Below, piece by piece: positions 23,565 through 32,800 of a stretch of DNA of 33,236 bases. The DNA lies in the NCBI GenBank assembly GCA_016930875.1, contig JAFGFW010000007.1, positions 1 to 33,236 of the forward strand, given 5' to 3'. The notes beneath the pieces were generated by a model. That model did no database searches. It was not told the DNA's origin and was given only the letters and a program-made list of their open reading frames with translations. How positions within the stretch are numbered: the first letter of the stretch is position 1; every line of letters begins with the position of its first letter. A program made the translations under genes and the position numbers. This stretch comes from Deltaproteobacteria bacterium. GTDB lineage: Bacteria > Desulfobacterota > Desulfobacteria > Desulfobacterales > C00003060.

Positions 23565-24917
23565 CTATATGTGGAGCAACAGGGTTGCGATCTGGAAGTA
23601 GAAAAAAACGCTCAGGATGTCAATGGAGGTGGTCACAAAGGGGCCCGTGGCCACGGCCGGGTCGATATTGATACGAGCAAAAACCATGGGTACAAGTGAA
23701 CCGACCAAGGCGGCGATAGTCATTGAACTTATGACAGCAAGCCCCACCGTAATGCCGAGTAGCCACATGTCATAGCGGATGTGTACGACCATTCCAAGGA
23801 GAAGTCCGTAAATAAAGCCGAGGATGAATCCAGTCACAAGCTCTTTCAGTACGACATGCCATATTTGCTTTATATTCAAGACACCCGTGGCGAGGCCGCG
23901 AACCACGATGGTAGAAGACTGGGTTCCGATATTTCCACCCATGCCCATGATGATCGGTATGAAGGCCGCAAGATAAATAAGTTTATTCAGGCTGTTCTCG
24001 AAATGGCCGATGATAAAAAAGGCGATTAAGCCCCCGATCCAACTGGCCATCAGCCAAGGAAGCCGGATTCTCGTGCTCCTCAAGAGCGACTGGGATTCAA
24101 TGAGATCTTCACCTGCTCCCGCCATTTTCAGGATGTCCTCTGTTGCCTCCTCGCGGATAATATCAATAACGTCATCCACCGTGACGATGCCGACAAGTGT
24201 ATTGTTTTCGTCCACGACAGGCACTGCAAGGATATTGTAACGGGCAACGATTCTGGCTACCTCTTCCTGGTCCATGTCGGTCTGGACACTGACGACATCT
24301 GTTGCCATGATTGATTTCAGCATGGTTTCCGGTCGCACGACGACCAGTTGCCGCAAGGAGATGACGCCCACGAGATTGCCGTGATCGTCAACCACGTACA
24401 GGTAAAAAACCATCTCAACATCCAGATGCTCCTTTTGCAGCGCCTCGATGGCCTCTCGAGCCGTGGTCTCTTCTTTTAGGGCAACGAATTCCGGAACCAT
24501 GATGCCGCCGGCGGTTTCGGCATCGTAGCCGAGCAGCCCTTCCACCTCTTCAGAGTCCTCTTTTGCCATGAGGTCAAGCAGGGTCTTGGCCCGCTCATCA
24601 GGGAGTTTTCCCAGGAGATCGGCCGCGTCGTCGGTAGGCGTTTGTTCCAGGATTTCCGCGATTTTTTCAGCAGGCATGTCTTCGGTCAGATTTTGGAATA
24701 TTTCCTGTTCCAACTCACTGAAGAGCATGGCTTTCTGGTCCACGCCGTCCAGGAGGTCAAAGAGGGCCTCCTGCTCCCGGAGTGTCAAGAACTGAAAGAC
24801 GATAGCCAGGTCTGCGGCGTGGGTTTTGTTGACAATTTTATGAAGATGGACCGTGGCGCCTCGCCTGAGGAGTCTTTTGACGGTGTCTAGAAGGAGTTTG
24901 GTGCGGTCAACGGACAT
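23565..24917 (-). CDS. mgtE: Magnesium transporter MgtE
   Basis: The 450-residue protein has the full MgtE layout. An N-terminal superhelical domain (about residues 20-130) has LPDERAKTLLDLM repeats. A pair of CBS domains (about 135-255) includes YLYVVDDHGNLVGVISLRQLV and NILAVPVVDENNTLVGIVTVDDVIDII. Five membrane helices (about 285-450) contain GMGGNIGTQSSTIVVRGLATG, a signature of the pore. The soluble domains sense cytoplasmic Mg2+ and gate the channel. No M-box riboswitch is visible in the 86 bp between this gene and asnS. Confidence 0.95.
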   Translation of the reverse strand: MSVDRTKLLLDTVKRLLRRGATVHLHKIVNKTHAADLAIVFQFLTLREQEALFDLLDGVDQKAMLFSELEQEIFQNLTEDMPAEKIAEILEQTPTDDAADLLGKLPDERAKTLLDLMAKEDSEEVEGLLGYDAETAGGIMVPEFVALKEETTAREAIEALQKEHLDVEMVFYLYVVDDHGNLVGVISLRQLVVVRPETMLKSIMATDVVSVQTDMDQEEVARIVARYNILAVPVVDENNTLVGIVTVDDVIDIIREEATEDILKMAGAGEDLIESQSLLRSTRIRLPWLMASWIGGLIAFFIIGHFENSLNKLIYLAAFIPIIMGMGGNIGTQSSTIVVRGLATGVLNIKQIWHVVLKELVTGFILGFIYGLLLGMVVHIRYDMWLLGITVGLAVISSMTIAALVGSLVPMVFARINIDPAVATGPFVTTSIDILSVFFYFQIATLLLHI

Positions 24918-25003
24918 GTTTTATCAAATGCCTAACCCGGATAAACCGGAATTAAGGGATTGCGAATCGAGGAATTCAGGAAGGCACTTTAGCTCACATT
25001 CAA

Positions 25004-26296
25004 TCATGGATACAATCTATCAAGGAGCCTCGGGAAGGGGATGGTTTCCCTCACGTGCTCGAGGCCGCAGATCCACGCGACGGCCCGCTCAATGCCCAGG
25101 CCAAAACCTGCGTGTGGGATGCTGCCGTAACGTCTGAGCTCCAAATACCATTGAAAATCTTTGGCTGGCAATCCTGCCTTTTCGATCTTTTCGCTCAGGA
25201 CCTTTGAATCGTCTTCACGCTGGCCCCCTCCGATAATCTCCCCGTAGCCCTCAGGGGCCAACATGTCCACACAGAGGGCCACCTCATGACGATCGGGGTC
25301 ATTTTTCATGTAGAAGGCCTTGGTCTGTACCGGGTATCGGTGAATCAGCACGGGTTTGTCAAAATGTCTCGAGATAATGGTTTCTTGCCCACCTCCGAAG
25401 TCTTCACCCCACGGGAGGGGTTCTCCAGCATCTTTCAAGATTTGCACGGCCTCATCATAGCTGATGACCGGAAAAGGGGGCTGAATCCTCTCAAGCGTGG
25501 CAATATCACGCTGCAGGAGGCGGAGTTCCGGCTCGCAGGTTTTGAGGACCTCTTGGACGACGGTCACGATCATGGCTTCTGCCAGGGACATGATGGTTTG
25601 CAGATCAGCAAACGCAATTTCCGGCTCAATCATCCAAAACTCGGTAAGATGCCGGCGGGTTTTCGACTTTTCTGCACGAAAAGTGGGGCCACAGCAATAA
25701 ACCTTGCCAAAAGCCATAGCGCCTGCCTCCATGTAAAGCTGCCCGCTTTGAGACAAAAAGGCCTTGTTGTGCCCGAAATAGTCAGTTTCAAAAAGGGTTG
25801 AAGTGCCTTCGCAAGATGAAGGGGTCAGGATCGGGGCGTCCAGGAGCGTGAATCCCTGATCATCAAAAAATCTCCGAGCTGTTGTGACCACGCAGTGGCG
25901 GATACGCAGAATGGCCCTCTGTCGAGAAGATCGAAGCCACAGGTGGCGGTGATCCATCAAGAAACCCACTCCATGCTCCTTTGGGGTAATTGGATAGGTT
26001 TCTGCCAGCTGAAATACCTCGATATTTGATACGAGGATCTCATAACCTCCGGTAGCCCGCGCATCCCTTTGGATTATTCCGGTAACAGCCAGAGAAGATT
26101 CCTGGGACAGATCTGAGTACAGGTCAAAGGCCTGGTCACTCGTCTCACCCCTAATCAGAGTGGCTTGAATAACGCCCATCCCATCCCTGAGCACCAGGAA
26201 ACGTATTCGACCGCTGGAGCGTTTGTGGGTTACCCAACCGCAAAGCGTGACGGTCTCACCAACACGATTTTCAACGGAATCAATTGTTGTTTGCAT
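25004..26296 (-). CDS. asnS: Asparaginyl-tRNA synthetase
   Basis: Starting at the ATG of MQTTIDSVENRVG (26296), two bases after the stop of the receiver gene, the protein has 430 residues. An OB-fold anticodon-binding domain (about residues 1-105) is followed by a class-II catalytic domain. Motif 2 is FRAEKSKTRRHLTEFWMIEPE (near 212-232) and motif 3 is GFGLGIERAVAWICG (near 403-417). The HLTEFWMIEPE sequence and PWGEDFGGGQE indicate AsnRS rather than AspRS. A TTG two codons earlier is in frame but less likely. It charges tRNA-Asn directly. Confidence 0.93.
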   Translation of the reverse strand: MQTTIDSVENRVGETVTLCGWVTHKRSSGRIRFLVLRDGMGVIQATLIRGETSDQAFDLYSDLSQESSLAVTGIIQRDARATGGYEILVSNIEVFQLAETYPITPKEHGVGFLMDHRHLWLRSSRQRAILRIRHCVVTTARRFFDDQGFTLLDAPILTPSSCEGTSTLFETDYFGHNKAFLSQSGQLYMEAGAMAFGKVYCCGPTFRAEKSKTRRHLTEFWMIEPEIAFADLQTIMSLAEAMIVTVVQEVLKTCEPELRLLQRDIATLERIQPPFPVISYDEAVQILKDAGEPLPWGEDFGGGQETIISRHFDKPVLIHRYPVQTKAFYMKNDPDRHEVALCVDMLAPEGYGEIIGGGQREDDSKVLSEKIEKAGLPAKDFQWYLELRRYGSIPHAGFGLGIERAVAWICGLEHVRETIPFPRLLDRLYP

Positions 26297-26298
26297 TT

Positions 26299-26778
26299 TC
26301 AAAAGATAATTGATGCCAGAATAATTCCCAGGATTAGCCAGATGGGAATCGAAATAAGCGCTGCCAGGGTTAATCCCCTGAAAAAGTCGAGTTGCTTGAC
26401 CAGAGTGCGTTTTTCCAAAGCTCGATCGATAACGATGTCAAGTTCGTTAAGCTTGAGTGGCTTTGTGACATAGTCGTAAGCGCCCTCTTTGATAGCTTCA
26501 ACAGCAGACTTGATGGTCGCAAAGCCGGTGATGATGACCACAACAGATCGTTTGTCCAGCGCTTTGATTTCACGGAGCAATTCCATGCCGTCCATGACGG
26601 GCATCTGAAGATCGGTAAAAACCAAATCAAAGTCATCTGAACTGAACTTGTTTAGGCCCTCGTGGCCATCGTAAGCCACCTTGACCGAACACCCTAACTC
26701 AACCATATGTTCGGCCATGCTTTCCGCAAATTCTCTATCATCATCTACTACCAAGATTCTCGCATCTTTGCTGGTCAC
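26299..26778 (-). CDS. Receiver-domain protein with C-terminal membrane helix
   Basis: The 159-residue protein starts with GTG (26778) behind an AAGGAAAGG. Residues 1-125 form a complete receiver: VDDD, the phosphoacceptor in FDLVFTDLQMPVMDG, Thr in VIITGFATI and Lys in YVTKPLKL. The last 25 residues are strongly hydrophobic (GLTLAALISIPIWLILGIILASIIF), a single membrane helix with no DNA-binding domain after it. A receiver tethered to the membrane by its C-terminus is unusual. Its stop codon is 2 nt from the asnS start, so it is transcribed with asnS. Confidence 0.85.
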   Translation of the reverse strand: MTSKDARILVVDDDREFAESMAEHMVELGCSVKVAYDGHEGLNKFSSDDFDLVFTDLQMPVMDGMELLREIKALDKRSVVVIITGFATIKSAVEAIKEGAYDYVTKPLKLNELDIVIDRALEKRTLVKQLDFFRGLTLAALISIPIWLILGIILASIIF

Positions 26779-26821
26779 TGTGAGACCTTTCCTTCGCGCT
26801 TATCGTTTCCGTAACACTTTA

Positions 26822-27010
26822 GCGCTTTCAAAGACCCTGTTTTGCGAACGACATTGAGCAATTTTGGAAAAAGATTTGCGATGAGCCTGGCGTTAAAAAT
26901 TGCAAATTGTTTGAGGGCGTTAGCCCGAGTTTTTGCAATTTAGCCAGGCGAATCGAAAATCCCAAAATTGCTCACAGGAGTGCGTAAAATCCGGGTTTTT
27001 TCAAAAGCCT
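26822..27010. repeat. Structured dispersed repeat, copy 2
   Basis: This is an imperfect palindrome of nearly 190 nt. The stems I can trace are GAGCAATTTTGG (about 26857-26868) with CCAAAATTGCTC (about 26962-26973), and GCCTGGC (about 26885-26891) with GCCAGGC (about 26943-26949), with an AT-rich continuation. Outer flanks also pair weakly (GCTTT...ACCC with GGGTT...AAAGC). It fills the gap between the PilZ gene and the receiver gene and shares its conserved blocks with 18903-19050. Confidence 0.65.
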
Positions 27011-27028
27011 AAACTCCTACATCGTTTC

Positions 27029-27349
27029 CTACATGCCCGTTTTCTTCTCAAGCAACTCCTTAAATTTTGGGGGTATTTCCAGAAACGTGACCCCCATTCC
27101 CTTTGGATAACTTTCTGTGTCAATCTCGTTGACCCAAACAACTCTACATTTTCCCTCTATCCATTCATTTTGTTCCGGCAATTCAATTTCTATCTGAAAT
27201 TCATAGCCCACATCGAATGGCGCTTGGGTCGTCAGATAGAGCCCGCCAGAGCTCAAGTTATGGATGAGAGCATCTTGCAGCGCCTCTTTGGTGTCATAAC
27301 GGACCTTTAGGATAACTTCATACCTCGGGGTTCCCCTGCGCTCTTTCAT
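27029..27349 (-). CDS. PilZ-domain protein
   Basis: The 106-residue protein is a stand-alone PilZ domain. The N-terminal arginine motif (ERRGTPRYEV) and the NLSSGGLYL strand are the two parts that bind cyclic di-GMP in this family. The usual D/NxSxxG signature is satisfied by N-L-S-S-G-G. It ends in a charged KELLEKKTGM. It probably acts as a c-di-GMP receptor for motility or surface functions. The ribosome-binding site lies in the 12-bp gap after the CGGC gene, so the two are one transcription unit. Confidence 0.85.
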   Translation of the reverse strand: MKERRGTPRYEVILKVRYDTKEALQDALIHNLSSGGLYLTTQAPFDVGYEFQIEIELPEQNEWIEGKCRVVWVNEIDTESYPKGMGVTFLEIPPKFKELLEKKTGM

Positions 27350-27361
27350 ATGTTTATCCCT

Positions 27362-27706
27362 CTAGTGGTAGTCGTGTGTGCCGATTACAACCTCAATGCC
27401 AGTCTTGCCTTCCAACATTTTTGCCGGTTCTTCAGCGGTGCCATACGGGCAATCCGGCTTGGCATTTGCCAGACAGGAACTCAGGTAGATCGTATACGGC
27501 TTGATTTCTGAAAGCTTGATGGCCATAGCAGCATTTGACAAGGTAGCCCGGCGCGGGCACTGGCACTTAAGAAGCCAAATGACCTGGCAAGGTTCGTCAA
27601 ATGTCCCATCGCCAAGCGTCGCTGCCTTCAGGCATCTCCATTCACCAGGTCAGCCGTATCCCCTGTCCATGTATGCGCCACAACCAACAACAGCAAACTT
27701 TCTCAT
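27362..27706 (-). CDS. CGGC-domain protein with in-frame TGA, probable selenoprotein
   Basis: The minus-strand frame from ATG 27706 to TAG 27362 encodes 114 residues if the TGA at 27650-27652 is read through. A good AAAGGAAG precedes the ATG by 6 bases. The reading begins MRKFAVVGCGAYMDRGYG, then the TGA at codon 19, then PGEWRCLKAA, LKCQCPRRATL, IYLSSCLANAKPDCPYGT, and ends VVIGTHDYH. This pattern (VGCG, CxCP, SSC, CPY, final GTHdY) matches the CGGC putative metal-binding family as I know it, in which the TGA position is Cys. A stem-loop follows the TGA: GATGCC/GGCAGC around TGAA (27621-27636), with its loop 19 nt from the TGA and G at loop position 2, as expected for a bacterial SECIS. The alternative is a nonsense mutation. 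Confidence 0.75.
27621..27652 (-). promoter_or_regulatory. Candidate bSECIS element with UGA codon
   Basis: The TGA (27650-27652) is followed by 13 nt and a stem GATGCC / GGCAGC (27631-27636 and 27621-27626, one A-G mismatch) with the loop TGAA. A G in the first two loop bases and a loop within roughly 16-37 nt of the UGA are the known requirements. The stem is short. Confidence 0.5.
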
Positions 27707-27750
27707 GAGCAACTTCCTTTGCCTTCGCGGTGACAAAGCCCTAACCTGCG

Positions 27751-27770
27751 GGAAAGCACAAAGGCTTTCC
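27751..27770. promoter_or_regulatory. Hairpin in the CGGC gene leader
   Basis: GGAAAGC (27751-27757) and GCTTTCC (27764-27770) form a perfect 7-bp stem with a 6-nt loop, between the promoter-like sequence and the start codon. No T-run follows on the transcribed strand, so it is not an obvious attenuator. Confidence 0.4.
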
Positions 27771-27808
27771 TGTTCTTGAACCAACACAGAAGACCGAAGT
27801 ATTATCTT

Positions 27809-27837
27809 TTATTAAAGGACAACCGGAAAAAAGTCAA
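27809..27837 (-). promoter_or_regulatory. Sigma-70-type promoter for the CGGC-PilZ unit
   Basis: The minus strand has TTGACT (27832-27837), a 17-bp spacer and TAATAA (27809-27814). It would give a leader of about 95 nt ahead of the CGGC gene. It supports this region being an expressed gene and not debris. Confidence 0.5.
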
Positions 27838-27871
27838 GAATTTTCGTGGGTAAGACTGTGTGTCAGTGGAG

Positions 27872-28867
27872 CTACTGAATCACTTTTACGTATGATCGTT
27901 CTCTAAGGGCTTTCAACCATGCCTTGTATTTTTCTTCCACCACCTCGCGATATATCTTCTCCTGTATCTCTATTCTCGCTTCCTTTAGTGTTTTGCCGGT
28001 TAAACCCTTGATCTCTTCGACCATTAGGACTTGATAACCCTGCGGGGTTTGCAAAACCGGGCTGATCTCGCCCTCCCTCATCCAGCGAATCGTCTCCTGG
28101 AATTCAGGCGAGAGTTCCTCTATGGAAAACAGGCCCAGATCCCCTCCTGCCCTGGCTGTTGCATCGTCCGAATACTTGCTTGCCAACTCGGCAAAAGGAG
28201 CGCCGGACTTCAATTCGTTCATGACGGTCTCAATCCTTCTGAGGGCGTTTAACCTGTCCCGAGTCGCCTCCCAAGACGGTACCCTTATCAGGATGGTCCG
28301 AAGGTGATATTCTTTTTTCTCACCATATACATCCAGGTGCTTTTCATAGTAATCCCGGATTTCCTCTTCGGTAATGGCGATTTTGGATTTGACCTCAAGA
28401 TTGATGAGCTTGATTCCCAGTATCTGTTCCTTGATCCGCCGGCGATATTCGTCCAGAGTGAAACCCTCGGCCGCGAGGGCTTCCTTTAGTTCTTCTTCCG
28501 TGAAAAGATGTTCACTCTTGATCTGTTCTATTCTCTGGTCCAGTTCCCTTTCTTGAACTGAGACTCCCAACCTCTTGGTCTCCTGATCCGTCAATTTTTG
28601 CTCAATCATCCTGTCCAAGATGTCTTGACGCACCTTGAAAAGCATTTTGCGTTCTTCTTCCGGTCCATAGAGAGAATTACGGATTTGCTTGGCATAAGGT
28701 TCGAGCGCTTCATTTAGCTCCGAAAGGGTAATGGCGTCATCATTTACGATGGCCACAATGCGATCCGCCAGCTCCCCGTGAACCTGAACCGCCACAGTCC
28801 ACGAGAGGAACCATGGCAGGACAAGCGATGTGATGAAAACCTTGATAGCAATTGCTCTTTTTTTCAT
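27872..28867 (-). CDS. Periplasmic SurA-like peptidyl-prolyl isomerase
   Basis: The 331-residue protein has a signal peptide (AIKVFITSLVLPWFLSWTVAVQVHG). A SurA N-terminal chaperone domain covers residues about 33-165 (ADRIVAIVNDDAITLSELNEAL...LDRMIEQKLTDQETKRLGV). One parvulin (PPIC) domain covers about 185-290 (YHLRTILIRVPS, FAELASKYSDDATARAGGDLGLFSIEELSPEF). SurA assists folding of outer-membrane proteins such as the porin at 91-1401. Its ATG overlaps the stop of the lipoprotein chaperone gene (ATGA). Confidence 0.9.
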   Translation of the reverse strand: MKKRAIAIKVFITSLVLPWFLSWTVAVQVHGELADRIVAIVNDDAITLSELNEALEPYAKQIRNSLYGPEEERKMLFKVRQDILDRMIEQKLTDQETKRLGVSVQERELDQRIEQIKSEHLFTEEELKEALAAEGFTLDEYRRRIKEQILGIKLINLEVKSKIAITEEEIRDYYEKHLDVYGEKKEYHLRTILIRVPSWEATRDRLNALRRIETVMNELKSGAPFAELASKYSDDATARAGGDLGLFSIEELSPEFQETIRWMREGEISPVLQTPQGYQVLMVEEIKGLTGKTLKEARIEIQEKIYREVVEEKYKAWLKALRERSYVKVIQ

Positions 28868-29814
28868 TGGACAGCTTCCTCGTTGACCATGATCCTATAG
28901 TGTGATCGCAGCTTGGCCAACCACGGGCCGTAGGCTATTTCAAGTTTTTCTTTCCGGACCCGTTCTCTGATTTCTTCGACCCACTCATCCATTTTTGACT
29001 TGCCTGCCTTCCTCGTTTCGACCACCTTGAATATGTGATAACCATAAGGCGTCTTTATCACACGGCTCAGCTTGTCCTTTTTCAAGGTAAAAAGGGGATC
29101 TTCAAGGCATTGTGGAAGGTGACCGCGAGCCACATATCCCATATCCCCACCCTTTTCTGACTCCGGCGCTGTGGAATATTGACGGGCCAATGTGGCAAAG
29201 TCTTCACCTTTCTTGAGTCTCTTCAAGACAAGGTCTGCCTCTTCTTTTTTGGGGAGCACGATATGAAGCGCGCGTACCTGGTTCCCGTGAGTCCATTCCT
29301 CATTGTGTTTATCGTAGTAGTCCCTTATTTCGGCCGGCTTGACCGAGATTTGATCCAGTAGATCCTTGTTGATTACCTTCTCAACCAACATCTGTTTCTT
29401 GAGACGTTCCTGCCAGGTCTCGAAGGAGATGGCCTGCTTCAAAAACATGGCCTTAAAGCCGTCTTCGCTATAATCGCCTTTAATATTGCTGACAGCCTCT
29501 TCGAGTTCCCCGGAGGAGATATGTAAATCGAGCTCTTCTGCCCGTCTGAGAATGATCATCTCTTCAAGGAGTTGCAAGAGAAACCTGATGCGAGCCTCGC
29601 GCAAGCTGGAGCCACCATCGGTTTTTCCGTTGGCACAGCTCATTTCGAGTGGTTCAAAGTACTCGTTGAATTCTGCTAGGGTCAGCACATGGTCATCAAC
29701 CCGGATTACGGTTTGACTGTGGACGCCAATCTCACTTCTGTCCGAACATCCTGAAGCAAGGAGGAAAAGAAAAAGAACGACGGCCGTTGGTATTTTGGAA
29801 ATTCTATAACTCAT
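28864..29814 (-). CDS. Parvulin-type peptidyl-prolyl isomerase lipoprotein
   Basis: The 316-residue protein has a lipoprotein signal peptide with the lipobox LLASGC (Cys23), so it should be anchored in a membrane facing the periplasm. A SurA-like N-terminal domain (about residues 35-170, VIRVDDHVLTLAEFNEYFE...) is followed by a parvulin domain (about 180-275, VRALHIVLPKKEEADL, FATLARQYSTAPESEKGGDMGYVARGHLP). It probably works with the next gene product in outer-membrane protein folding. It starts 34 bp after mfd, and the ribosome-binding site is weak. Mfd followed by two chaperones of this type is a familiar arrangement in deltaproteobacteria. Confidence 0.88.
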   Translation of the reverse strand: MSYRISKIPTAVVLFLFLLASGCSDRSEIGVHSQTVIRVDDHVLTLAEFNEYFEPLEMSCANGKTDGGSSLREARIRFLLQLLEEMIILRRAEELDLHISSGELEEAVSNIKGDYSEDGFKAMFLKQAISFETWQERLKKQMLVEKVINKDLLDQISVKPAEIRDYYDKHNEEWTHGNQVRALHIVLPKKEEADLVLKRLKKGEDFATLARQYSTAPESEKGGDMGYVARGHLPQCLEDPLFTLKKDKLSRVIKTPYGYHIFKVVETRKAGKSKMDEWVEEIRERVRKEKLEIAYGPWLAKLRSHYRIMVNEEAVQ

Positions 29815-29848
29815 TTCGTCATTTTCTATATCTTAATTCGCTATCACG

Positions 29849-32800
29849 TCAAGTCAGCGCTTGCAAGACCTTTTTGGTGGCTCCCACGAGGTCATTGCCA
29901 CCATCAGAGACGATCCTTGCATGAAGCGCATAGTCAGGTGTCAGCCGATATAGCCGGGGCTCTTTCTGGACAAGACTCGTTATTTTCTCCGGTGTCACGC
30001 GAGTTTTTTCGGAAAACGTGAATACGATATTTTGAGAACCGATCTCCAGGCGCTGGATACCCAACTGCTTGCACAGCACCTTTAGTATGATCTTTTCCAG
30101 CAGGGCCATTGCCTCTTGTGGAGGGGAGCCAAAGCGGTCTTGGAGTTCTACTCGCAGGTCTTCGAGTTCAGACGTTTCTGTGACCCTGGCCAAGCGCCTG
30201 TAAGTTGTAAGTCGCTGATCAATATCGGATATGTACCTTTCGGGGATGTAAGCTGAGTGGTTGACAATAATTTCAGGTTCCACCTCCGTTTCCACGGGTT
30301 TGCCCTTCAGTTCATTCATGGTACGTTCCATGAGCTGCAGGTACATCTCATGGCCAACCGATGCAATCTGCCCGGACTGGCTGGGCCCAAGCATCGTTCC
30401 GCCCCCGCGTATCTGCAGATCACTCATAGCGATCTGAAAACCGGATCCAAGATCGCTATGTTCCATGAGAACCTTCAGGCGCTTTTGGGCGTCCCGGGTA
30501 AGCGAGCTTTCATGGGGTATGAACAGGTATGCATAGGCCTGTTCATCCTTTCGCCCCACCCGGCCCCTGAGTTGATAAATCTGTCCCAGCCCGAACTTGT
30601 CAGCCCGGTTGATCAATATAGTGTTAGCTGACGGGAAATCGAGACCAGACTCTATGATCGTTGTGCATACCAATAGATCAATTTCGTGATGTAGGAATTG
30701 CAACATCACTTTTTCAAGCTCTTCATCGTCAAGGCGTCCATGGGCCACCCCAATCCGAACCTGGGGGGCCAACGCTTGAAGTCGACGGGCCATTGCCCAG
30801 ATCGTGCGTATCTTGTTGTGAACAAAGAATATTTGTCCTCCTCGTTGAAGCTCTCTGTGGATGGCCTCTGCGACAACAGTGTCGTTGAGGGGACAGATGT
30901 ACGTTTTGATGGCGTAGCGGTACTCCGGTGGTGTTGCAATGACACTCAGATCCCTGATACCCATTAAAGACATGTGGAGTGTTCTGGGTATGGGCGTTGC
31001 AGTCATGGCCAGGACGTCCACTGAACGGCGGAGCTGCTTGAGTTTTTCCTTGTGTGCGACGCCGAAGCGCTGCTCTTCATCAATAATGATAAGACCCAAC
31101 GCTTTTAAGGATATGTCCTTTTGCAAGAGACGATGCGTGCCTATGATAATGTCTACTTTGCCTTCCTTGAGTTTTTGAACAATGGCCCGCTGCCGGCTCA
31201 ACGAGCGGAACCTGCTAAGGGTTTCTATCTCAACCGGGTATGGTTCAAAGCGCCTCTTAAAGGTTTGAAAATGCTGTTCGGCAAGGACGGTGGTTGGGAC
31301 CAGAAGCGCCACCTGCTTATTATCCCAAACCGCCTTAAAGGCTGCCCTCAGGGCAATTTCCGTCTTGCCATAACCAACATCACCGCAAATGAGTCTGTCC
31401 ATGGGCGCCTCGGATTCCATGTCGGCCATGACTTCTTGGACAGCCCGGCTCTGATCCGGTGTCTCTGTGTATTCAAATGCGGCCTCAAAATCCCGGAAAT
31501 ACCGGTCCTGTGGCGAAAAGGCGTGTCCTTTCTGAACCTTACGCCAGGCATAGAGTTTGAGTAGTTCTCCGGCCATCTTCCGGATTGATTTCTTGACCCG
31601 CTCCTTTACTCGCCCCCACGATTTGCCACCCATTTTGTCCAAACGCGGCGCCACACCGTCTACACCCACGTATTTCTGCACACAGTTCATCCTGTCCACG
31701 GGGACATACAGTTTGTCTCCGTCCCTGTATTCTATGAACAGGAAGTCGTTGGCAAGGCCTGACACCTCAAGCTTGGCAAGACCACCGTATCGGCCAACAC
31801 CGTGCTCTGTATGGACTACAAGGTGACCTGATTTCAGATCTTCAAAGGCAACCCAAAGCGCTTTCGGCCCCTTCCTTGCAGTTTTTGGGAGCCGATGTTT
31901 GGGGCCAAAGATCTCATCTTCCGTGATGACAGCCATGGCTTCCCGGCCCCAGATGAATCCGGAAGACAGCTCGCCAAGACAGATCGTTGGCGTCTTTTCG
32001 GGATCAAAGTGTTCCGGAAACGTGTCGAGAAAACGAAGATTGAGGCCGTAGGGCACGAGGAGCCCCTCTAATCGCTTGGAGTGTTTTACGGTGCGACAGG
32101 ATAGATACGTTGCCAAGCCGTTTTCATGGGCGCGGTTGATCCAGTCTACCAAAGGCCTCAGCAATGCCTCCGGTTGACTTCGGGCCTTGAGTTGCTGTGT
32201 GATGAGGGCGTTATTTTCAACAGCGAAATTGCAGGTGTGGGCAAGCCTGTCTGTCACGGGCACCATCTTGAAGGCAAGATGTGGGTGTTGATTGAAAGTG
32301 GCATCGACGTCAGACCAGGTCAGGTAGAGGGCCTCGGGTTCCACACAGAGGTGACCGTCACTTGTTGCAGCAAGGAAGTTCTTGATGACGGTTTCTTCCA
32401 TTTCAAGAGCGAGTTTTTCAATGGCTCCGGAATCGATCAGCACAGGGAGCGCTTGTGTTGGAATATAGTCAAAGATGGTGCCGACAGAGGGATAGATGAG
32501 GGGTAGCAAACCGCCGATTCCAGGGAACTGCTCCTGGTTTCTTACTTTTTGAACTGTTTCTTCTATGCGCAGGCCGCCAATCTCAAGGACCTGGCCCTGC
32601 CTGCGGATGCGCTCCACAATATGGTCGATTTCGGAGCGTTCGAGGACGGTCTCCCTTGCCGGCAGGATTGTCACCTCGGACAGGGGCTTGAGTGAGAGCT
32701 GGTCTTGTGCAGAGAATGTTCTGATAGATTCCACTGTATCGCCAAAGAATTCAATGCGTATAGGATCAGGGTACAGGGGAGGGAAGAGATCGATCAGGCC

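Noticed and set aside
24918-25003. Mg2+ riboswitch (M-box) before mgtE
   Set aside because: The gap is only 86 bp and shows none of the expected helices.
27501-27779. Plus-strand open frame of 92 codons
   Set aside because: It is opposite the CGGC gene, whose minus-strand reading gives a coherent cysteine-rich family protein across the TGA.
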